Positions 58,483-64,000 of a stretch of 64,000 nt of DNA are shown piece by piece (the first letter of the stretch is position 1; every line of letters starts with the position of its first letter). This DNA is from CAZFLD01 sp964519835. GTDB lineage: Bacteria > Spirochaetota > Spirochaetia > DSM-27196 > CAZFLD01. The stretch lies in contig CAZFLD010000004.1 of NCBI GenBank assembly GCA_964519835.1, forward strand, positions 1 to 64,000. The letters are read 5' to 3'. The notes beneath the pieces are model-generated. The model was not told the origin of the DNA. It saw only the letters and a program-made list of their open reading frames with translations, and searched no databases. A program made the translations under genes and the position numbers.

Positions 58483-59604
58483 CTACGTCATGGAGTTCAC
58501 CCTGTCTATCGGCGACACTATTTCGGTGACACGGACACCAAAGTTTTCGTCGATGACAACAACCTCTCCTTTTGCAATAAGCTTGTGGTTCACCAGTATG
58601 TCGACGGGCTCACCGGCGAGTTTATCCAACTCGATGATGGTGCCCTCGCCCATGCCAAGGATCTCTTTGATAAGCTTGCGCGTGCGCCCGAGCTCCACGG
58701 TCATCTCCATGTAAACGTCCATGAGAAGACCTATGTTGCCGTGCTCTCCGCCCTTGCCGCCGCCCTGCAGGTCGGAGAACTGGACCGGCTGCACGTTTGG
58801 GCCCCCGCTCCCTCCGCCGGCACCGCCCCCACCAGACGAGGCACCGCCACCGCCCCCGAAGCCAAGACCCGCGAACGGGTCCATGCCGCCGCCGCCCGAT
58901 GGAGCCGGCGCGGCCGTGGCGCCACCGCCCATCGCACCAAATTCCTGCGCGACAGTCGTGACGATCGGCATGGCAAAGTACTCGAAGAGCTGAGTCTGCG
59001 TCCCGCCCTCGACCGTTATCGGATAGGTGAGCTTTACAAAGCTGCCCGAGGGCAGGTTTAGGTTGGACTTTACGACTCGTGCGGCGCTTGCCGGCGCCGG
59101 CTGCACGGTGGTATCAACGGCTTCACCAATGGCCGTAAGAATGGGACCGGCAATCTGCGAGAACCCCTCTTCCAAAGCGCTTACCGCCGCGTCGTCGAGA
59201 TCGGTGTCATCATCGCTCATCATGGCCGCCGCGATTGTCGTCGCGAGCTCGGTGGGAACCAAAAAGCCATGTTCGCCCTGCACGCCCTGATCAAAGTCCA
59301 GGCGAACCTGCACGACCTCTTCAGGAAGCGACGCCAGCAGCTCGCTTTCGTTTACCACTTCCACGGAAGGGGCGGCGAGGGTTACCGACTTCCCGATAAC
59401 CATGCCCATGTTGGACTGTTGAGACCCTACGGTGCCGCTCATGACGTTCTGGAACGCCTTACGCGCTCGGGGCGGAAGATCTTCACTGCCACCCGAAGAC
59501 GGCTCGCTGACCGGCGCGGCGGCCGGTGAATCGTCGAAGTCGAGACCTCCGGAGCCTTGGAGTAAGGCGTCTATTTCGTCTTGGGACAGTGAACCGTCAC
59601 TCAT
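58483..59604 (-). CDS. fliY: FliY/FliN flagellar switch protein
   Basis: This 373-aa protein has an N-terminal SQDEIDALLQG (CheY-binding type as in FliM), a CheC-like middle (about 60-215), a Gly/Ser-rich linker of about 60 residues with runs of four to five Gly, and a C-terminal FliN domain: DVYMEMTVELGRTRKLIKEIL and VDILVNHKLIAKGEVVVIDENFG. It belongs to the C-ring that sets rotation direction. It starts 2 nt after the fliM stop. The long Gly linker is more extended than in treponemes. Confidence 0.92.
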   Translation of the reverse strand: MSDGSLSQDEIDALLQGSGGLDFDDSPAAAPVSEPSSGGSEDLPPRARKAFQNVMSGTVGSQQSNMGMVIGKSVTLAAPSVEVVNESELLASLPEEVVQVRLDFDQGVQGEHGFLVPTELATTIAAAMMSDDDTDLDDAAVSALEEGFSQIAGPILTAIGEAVDTTVQPAPASAARVVKSNLNLPSGSFVKLTYPITVEGGTQTQLFEYFAMPIVTTVAQEFGAMGGGATAAPAPSGGGGMDPFAGLGFGGGGGASSGGGGAGGGSGGPNVQPVQFSDLQGGGKGGEHGNIGLLMDVYMEMTVELGRTRKLIKEILGMGEGTIIELDKLAGEPVDILVNHKLIAKGEVVVIDENFGVRVTEIVSPIDRVNSMT

Positions 59605-59606
59605 GC

Positions 59607-60632
59607 TTAATCCTCTCCCTCGGCGGTGAGTTCCTCAAAGTCCTCTTCTTCGAACTCCTCAATCTGCTTAACAATCTGAACCGCAAGCTTGTTTCGAAGC
59701 TGACCCGGTTTACAGATAAACTTCCGTCGGTCTCCAACGTTAAGATACATCGGGTCGTTGATTTGCACATGAGGCAGCCGAATGACGTCACCTGCACGAA
59801 GAGACAACACGTCTCGCACGGTCAGGTCCATTCGGCCAATTTCCGCAACGACGGGAACATCGATGGTGGACAGGCGCTCCCGCAGGATGTTTAGGTTTTC
59901 AGTGGTGGTGCCGCGCCGCACGGAAGAATACCAGTACTGCGCCGACAGTTTCGAAATGATGGGCTCGATAGTCAGGTAGGGAATACAAAAGTTCATCATT
60001 CCCTCCACCTCGCCAACTTTTGTCTCCAGTGTAACAAGAACCACCATTTCCGTGGGCGGCACGATTTGAGCGAACTGCGGGTTGGTTTCGATTTGCCCCA
60101 ACCGTGGCCTGAGGTCGATGACCTGGCTCCAGGCCTCCCGCATATTGCCGAGGACCCGAACAATTATGCCCTCCATAACCGCTTGCTCAATTTCACTCAA
60201 GTCACGCGTGACCTTTGCGCCCTCCCCGTGACCACCAAAAAGCCGATCGATTATGGAGTAAGTGATGGCCGGATCGATCTCTAAGAGGGCGTTCCCTTTT
60301 AGGGGATCCATGTTGAGGACGGCCAACGTGGTGGGATTGGGGATAGAACGAATAAACTCTTCATAGGTTAGCTGGTCCACCGATGCGACGTGCACCTGCA
60401 CAAGACTTCGGAGCTGCGCCGACAGGCTTGTAGTGGTAAGGCGGGCAAAGGTCTCGTGCATAATCGAAACCGTGCGAATCTGTTCCTTGGAAAATTTGTC
60501 CGGCCGTTTGAAGTCATAGATTTTGATCTTACGCTGGTCTGCCGGTTGACGAACCTCTTCGTCACCCATGTCCCCTGAAGATATGGCTGTGAGCAGCTGA
60601 TCTATTTCATCTTGCGACAGAACTTCGGTCAT
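59607..60632 (-). CDS. fliM: FliM flagellar switch protein
   Basis: This 341-aa protein has the CheY-binding N-peptide LSQDEIDQLLTAISSG, the middle domain starting KIKIYDFKRPDKFSKEQ and MHETFARLTTTSL, the GGHG motif in LFGGHGEGA, and a C-terminal FliN-like domain (LRAGDVIRLPHVQINDPMYL in part). It interacts with FliG and FliY. GGGGAG lies before the ATG. A 139-nt gap separates it from fliL. Confidence 0.95.
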   Translation of the reverse strand: MTEVLSQDEIDQLLTAISSGDMGDEEVRQPADQRKIKIYDFKRPDKFSKEQIRTVSIMHETFARLTTTSLSAQLRSLVQVHVASVDQLTYEEFIRSIPNPTTLAVLNMDPLKGNALLEIDPAITYSIIDRLFGGHGEGAKVTRDLSEIEQAVMEGIIVRVLGNMREAWSQVIDLRPRLGQIETNPQFAQIVPPTEMVVLVTLETKVGEVEGMMNFCIPYLTIEPIISKLSAQYWYSSVRRGTTTENLNILRERLSTIDVPVVAEIGRMDLTVRDVLSLRAGDVIRLPHVQINDPMYLNVGDRRKFICKPGQLRNKLAVQIVKQIEEFEEEDFEELTAEGED

Positions 60633-60771
60633 TCGCTCCCCTCATGCGATCCCGAATGCAGCCTGAAGAGAACAAGCCACACGTAGAATTTTCGCACACA
60701 TGCAATTATTGTGCAAGCTTCTTCCACCAATTTGTCTCTTTTCTCCTTACATGGCAAGGGAAAAGCCCACA
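60633..60771. other. Intergenic gap between fliM and fliL
   Basis: The only gap over 100 nt inside the motility operon. It is A/T-rich in its middle. A minus-strand TTGCAC followed 17 bases later by GAAAAT is too weak to call a promoter, and no terminator is seen. It may hold an internal promoter or an RNA-processing site. Confidence 0.3.
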
Positions 60772-61332
60772 CTACAATGGTAACACGTTAAAGCTGGTAA
60801 AGATAACTTCCTGAATTTGTCCGCCACTCAGTAACCTGTTGAGCTGTTGCTTGATCTCATCCAACAACTGCCCTTCGGGAACGTTGGGGGGGAGTTCGCC
60901 CAACGTCTTGTTGGCAAAGTACTGCCGGATAAAATGGGTAATACGTGGTGTCTGAGCGACGATTGTGTTGTAGAGGGTGCGGTTCTCTTCGTCGTAACCG
61001 AGCTGTACCTCAACGATAAAGGTAGCCGGATTCTCGTCTGCGGTGCGCCCGCGGATTTCACCAATTGCGCTGTACCACCCGAGTTCCTCCCAGGTGCCCT
61101 CGTATCCGTCGGATGTGGTAAGCGCGGTTTGTGAGGCTTGGTTACCGGTAATAATGTTCACGGTAATAACCACAACCGTAACAATAAAAACGATCGCTCC
61201 CAGTCCGATGGCGACCCACTTGAGGATCTGGATAAGCATGCCGCCGAGAAAGCCGACCTTTTTTTGGCCACCGGGGCCCGCCTCTTCGCCACCGACTACG
61301 TCGTCATCACTGTCGAAAATATCGTCAGACAT
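60772..61332 (-). CDS. fliL: FliL (stator-associated protein)
   Basis: This 186-aa protein has a short acidic N-terminus, one membrane helix (LKWVAIGLGAIVFIVTVVVI), and a periplasmic stomatin-like FliL domain with TFIVEVQLGYDEENRTLYN and DEIKQQLNRLL. FliL binds the MotAB stator and supports torque. The ATG is normal. It follows motB after 28 nt. Confidence 0.93.
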   Translation of the reverse strand: MSDDIFDSDDDVVGGEEAGPGGQKKVGFLGGMLIQILKWVAIGLGAIVFIVTVVVITVNIITGNQASQTALTTSDGYEGTWEELGWYSAIGEIRGRTADENPATFIVEVQLGYDEENRTLYNTIVAQTPRITHFIRQYFANKTLGELPPNVPEGQLLDEIKQQLNRLLSGGQIQEVIFTSFNVLPL

Positions 61333-61360
61333 AGGCTAACTCCGTTTCTGTACGCCTGTA

Positions 61361-62089
61361 CTAAACGTTGCCCTCGGACAACACAACAATGTCGACACGG
61401 CGGTTATACGCACGGCCCTCCGCGGTCTCGTTGGTGGCCACGGGATTGGTGTCCGAAAGACTCATGATCTGAATTTGTTCCTCGTCAACGCCGTACTCTT
61501 GGATAAGTCTAAAGATCTCCAGGGATCTAGCGGCACCGAGGTGCCAATTAGTTGGGAACTCACCGTTTGGGTCGGTCGGCCGTTCATCGGTGTGCCCCTC
61601 GATCCGAAAGGTGCGTGAAGCCAACTCCTCCGCCGAGAGAATGCCCGCGAGCTTCTGAAGAGTCGAACGCGTTTCCTCGAGGTTTAGGTTTGCGGAGCCG
61701 GGGGCAAAAAACGTGTCCCCGGCCAGAGATATAACAAGCCCGCGTTCCTCCATTCGCACATCGACCTCACGGGCCTGTATCTCCGGTTGAAACAGGCTAA
61801 TCGCGTTACGACGCGCTTCGTCGAGTGCCCGGCCACGCTGCATAGAGGGAAGCGACATAATCGTGTTGCCCAATTCGGCAAGCTTGCCGGCCTCCAGTGT
61901 GTTGCCGCCCTGGTAATTCCCCAGACCCGGAAAAGCCGCCAGAATCAGACGGAGCTCGTAGCCGTCGACCGTGGCGGTGGTGAACAGAAGTACAAAAAAC
62001 GTCAACAGCAGCGTGACCATGTCCCCGTAGGTAAGCAGCCAATCCGCCGCTCCTTCGGGGGGGCACTTCTTTTTTTTCGGCGGGGGCAT
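61361..62089 (-). CDS. motB: MotB (stator, peptidoglycan-binding)
   Basis: This 242-aa protein starts with a basic tail, then AADWLLTYGDMVTLLLTFF, where the Asp after YG is the proton-carrying residue. The OmpA-like C-domain has GHTDERPTDPNGEFPTNW and LGAARSLEIFRLI, and ends with NRRVDIVVL. It anchors the stator to the peptidoglycan. It starts 12 nt after the motA stop. Confidence 0.95.
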   Translation of the reverse strand: MPPPKKKKCPPEGAADWLLTYGDMVTLLLTFFVLLFTTATVDGYELRLILAAFPGLGNYQGGNTLEAGKLAELGNTIMSLPSMQRGRALDEARRNAISLFQPEIQAREVDVRMEERGLVISLAGDTFFAPGSANLNLEETRSTLQKLAGILSAEELASRTFRIEGHTDERPTDPNGEFPTNWHLGAARSLEIFRLIQEYGVDEEQIQIMSLSDTNPVATNETAEGRAYNRRVDIVVLSEGNV

Positions 62090-62101
62090 AGTACTCTCCT
62101 C

Positions 62102-62884
62102 TTACTCCTTCACCGACTCTTGGCGGATAGATTCCCGCTGCTTCGGCGGCAAGAATGAAACAAGCTTTTCAAGTAGGATTCGGGGATTGTCTCCCGATTG
62201 AATGGAGAGAATCCCTTCAAGGATAATCTCCTTGACCCGAACCTCGTCCTTGTCGCGGTCTTCGAGCTTTGACTTGATGGGAATAAGGACAAGATTCGCG
62301 AAAATGGCTCCGTACATGGTTGTGATCAACGCGAGGGCCATACCACTTCCGATCGAAGATTCATCCTCTATGTTGGCGAGCATAGCGATAAGACCCGCAA
62401 GGGTCCCGATCATTCCAAACGCCGGCGCGATCTTTCCCCAGTCGTCGAAGATCTTGATGCCGACGGCGTGCCGTTCCTGAAGCTGGTTTAGGTCGCTGTA
62501 GAGGATTGTCTTTATGACCTCCGGGTCCGTACCGTCCACGACGAGCTGAATACCCTTGCGCATAAACTCGTCCTCGACTTCGTCGAGGTTGTCTTCCAAA
62601 GCCAGTAGACCCTCGCGACGGGCCCGCTCTGAAAAGGACACAAGGTCCGAGATCATCTTCTCTTCCTGCCAATCGGGGGTCCTTAGTGCATGGCGAAGAT
62701 ACTTTACGATGCCGAGCATGCGGCTCAATGGGTTGGCGACGGTCATCGCTGCGAATGATCCACCTATGACCATCAAAAACGACGGCAGGTTGAGGTAGAG
62801 ACCGATGGACCCGCCACTTGTTAGGATGGACATAAAGATAAAGGCAAAGCCCGCGATGACGCCGATGATCGTTCCGAGATCCAT
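62102..62884 (-). CDS. motA: MotA (stator, proton channel)
   Basis: This 260-aa protein has four membrane segments. The N-terminus is MDLGTIIGVIAGFAFIFMS, the cytoplasmic part contains charged motor residues around MISDLVSFSERARREGLLAL, and the C-half has PAFGMIGTLAGLIAML and MALALITTMYGAIFANL. With MotB it makes the ion-driven stator. It follows swrD after 8 nt. Confidence 0.95.
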   Translation of the reverse strand: MDLGTIIGVIAGFAFIFMSILTSGGSIGLYLNLPSFLMVIGGSFAAMTVANPLSRMLGIVKYLRHALRTPDWQEEKMISDLVSFSERARREGLLALEDNLDEVEDEFMRKGIQLVVDGTDPEVIKTILYSDLNQLQERHAVGIKIFDDWGKIAPAFGMIGTLAGLIAMLANIEDESSIGSGMALALITTMYGAIFANLVLIPIKSKLEDRDKDEVRVKEIILEGILSIQSGDNPRILLEKLVSFLPPKQRESIRQESVKE

Positions 62885-62892
62885 GCCGAAGG

Positions 62893-63090
62893 CTACTCCT
62901 CGTTTTTGAACGCGCCGATCCGGCGCCGATACGCGATGATTCGATCGAGGACCTCTTCCAGACCTTCACGAACAATCAGTCGCTTGCCGGAAAGCATGAT
63001 CAACGTCGTGTCGGGGTTTTGCTCCATGTATTCAATCTGATGAGGATTGACGTGGTAGCCAAAGCCGTCGAGTCTGGTGACCTCGATCAT
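62893..63090 (-). CDS. swrD: SwrD/FlbD small motility protein
   Basis: This 65-aa protein starts MIEVTRLDGFGYHVNPHQIEY and has LIMLSGKRLIVREGLEEVLD, the SwrD/FlbD pattern. In Bacillus SwrD raises stator power. It lies in the standard place between flgE and motA. Confidence 0.92.
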   Translation of the reverse strand: MIEVTRLDGFGYHVNPHQIEYMEQNPDTTLIMLSGKRLIVREGLEEVLDRIIAYRRRIGAFKNEE

Positions 63091-63113
63091 CTAATTACCT
63101 CTATAATACCGCT

Positions 63114-64000
63114 TTATCGCTTGAGCGTTAAGAGTTCCTGGAGCATTTGGTCCGAGGTGGTAATCGTCCGGCTGTTGGCCTGGAAACCCCGTTGCGTAAT
63201 GATCATGTCGGTGAACTGCTCCGCAAGATCCACGTTACTCATCTCCAGTGCACCGGAGATAATGCCGCCCTTGTCCGCTACACCTGCCGGATCGATAAGC
63301 GCCTCGCCGGAGTTTATGCTCCGGGCATAGGTGTTGTCGCCGGCCTTGTCCAAGCCCTCCGGATTTGTGAACGTTGCCAGGGCGATCCGGCCCAGGGCCT
63401 TCCGTGTTCCATTAGTGTAGATGCCGATGATGGTCCCGGATTGATCGATTTGGAAATCGTCGAGGTAGCCCATGCTGTAGCCGTCTTGTGAGTAGGCCTT
63501 TTGTGTGCTCTCCTCACGAAATTGTGTGGTGCTGTTGACTTCGGCACCGACCTCACCAAGAACGAGATCAAACGTCTGCGTGACAGGATCGCCGGGAAGC
63601 CCCGTCGCCTCATCTACCGGCAACGATGCACCGGGCACCTCGAAGGTCACCTCGACGTCCAGTCTGCCCTGGTTGTCGATCCCACCCTCGGTGTTGTTGA
63701 CGCTTTGCAAGAAGCCGTTGTTGTCAAACTGAACGTTGTAGGTGGCGCCCGTTGTTGATTGAATTCCGCCGATGGATACGGTCGGTGTCACTTCGGTCTC
63801 TTGGCCTTCGTTGATGATTAGCTGACCCTGCCACTGATTCTCCGTACCGACGACCCTGGTGTACTCGAGCTTTAGCTCGTGGGTGTTTCCAAAGGAGTCG
63901 TAGATATCGTAGATAACCGTGTAGGTACCGTCACGCTGCTCGATCCCACTCGCCCCCTCACCGATAATCGGTGTGTTTTTGTCTAAGTTGCTCGCAAGAA
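63114..64000 (-). CDS. flgE: FlgE flagellar hook protein, partial (5' end outside the window)
   Basis: The frame is open from the stop at 63114 to the right edge, giving the C-terminal 294 or so residues. Visible motifs are SNLDKNTPIIGEG, TVIYDIYDSFGNTHELKLEY, NNGFLQSVNNTEGGIDNQGR in part, QKAYSQDGYSMGYLDDFQID and the C-terminal MSNVDLAEQFTDMIITQRGFQANSRTITTSDQML split across two motifs (DLAEQFTDMIITQRGFQANS and TSDQMLQELL). The latter is the hook/rod heptad region. No cysteine occurs in the visible part. The hook protein of spirochaetes is cross-linked; the Cys used for that would lie at or before the left end of this fragment. It begins the operon here. Confidence 0.95.
   Translation of the reverse strand, partial: LASNLDKNTPIIGEGASGIEQRDGTYTVIYDIYDSFGNTHELKLEYTRVVGTENQWQGQLIINEGQETEVTPTVSIGGIQSTTGATYNVQFDNNGFLQSVNNTEGGIDNQGRLDVEVTFEVPGASLPVDEATGLPGDPVTQTFDLVLGEVGAEVNSTTQFREESTQKAYSQDGYSMGYLDDFQIDQSGTIIGIYTNGTRKALGRIALATFTNPEGLDKAGDNTYARSINSGEALIDPAGVADKGGIISGALEMSNVDLAEQFTDMIITQRGFQANSRTITTSDQMLQELLTLKR

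Overview
The window looks like a free-living or environmental spirochaete. The right-hand 15 kb is a long minus-strand motility operon in the order known from Treponema: flgE, swrD/flbD, motA, motB, fliL, fliM, fliY, fliO, fliP, fliQ, fliR, flhB, flhA, flhF, flhG, a small acidic membrane protein and the motility sigma factor. The FliY-type switch protein, two bactofilins, a spirochaete-type lipobox and moderately high GC with many GTG/TTG starts fit the same group. The genus cannot be fixed from the sequence alone. No rRNA, tRNA, CRISPR array, prophage or insertion sequence was recognised.

Layout. 1-1.6 kb: the start of a secreted protein running off the left edge, divergent from rex. 1.6-11 kb: a minus-strand run of an unknown membrane protein, an AlaA-like aminotransferase, a CAP-domain secreted protein, three aminoacyl-tRNA synthetases (gltX, glycyl, tyrS) and a fused ABC permease-ATPase coupled to tyrS. 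11-13.8 kb (+): a degenerate HD-GYP protein coupled to a TGS/uridine-kinase-like protein. 13.8-17.6 kb (-): clpS-clpA-aat, a compact N-degron pathway operon. 17.6-25 kb (-): a propeller lipoprotein and a coupled chain of GHMP kinase, surE, TPR protein, NHL/VWA-like protein and a small Cys-cluster protein. 25-34.5 kb: the first lnt (+), then (-) rpsT, HU, the second lnt, a response regulator, a 73-aa protein, a bactofilin, cinA, rho and rpmE. 34.6-39.3 kb (+): plsC and a heterodimeric ABC exporter. 39.3-42.4 kb (-): an M23 peptidase, a second bactofilin, YaaR and YaaT. 42.6-47.7 kb (+): tatD and an overlapping purF-purM-purN-purD block. 47.8-64 kb (-): the motility operon, with an EF-hand-like secreted protein and rlmB at its downstream end.

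Most genes sit in tightly packed units, and GTGA/ATGA stop-start overlaps are frequent, so translational coupling is common. Complete functional units include N-degron proteolysis (ClpS, ClpA, Aat), four purine steps (PurF, M, N, D), the flagellar stator, switch and export gate, and a cell-shape neighbourhood (bactofilin plus M23).

The main structures not explained by genes are a 160-bp element with near-perfect 26-bp inverted repeats between two divergent promoters (25001-25160), three tandem 27-bp units that each form a hairpin between yaaR and yaaT (40281-40361), and three genes whose start codons lie only 10-12 nt after a good -10 box, which suggests leaderless mRNAs. I did not find a clearly new defence or biosynthetic system. 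The best candidates for undescribed biology are these elements, the surE/TPR/NHL-VWA/Cys-cluster operon, and the response-regulator/cyclase-tail-like/bactofilin cluster.
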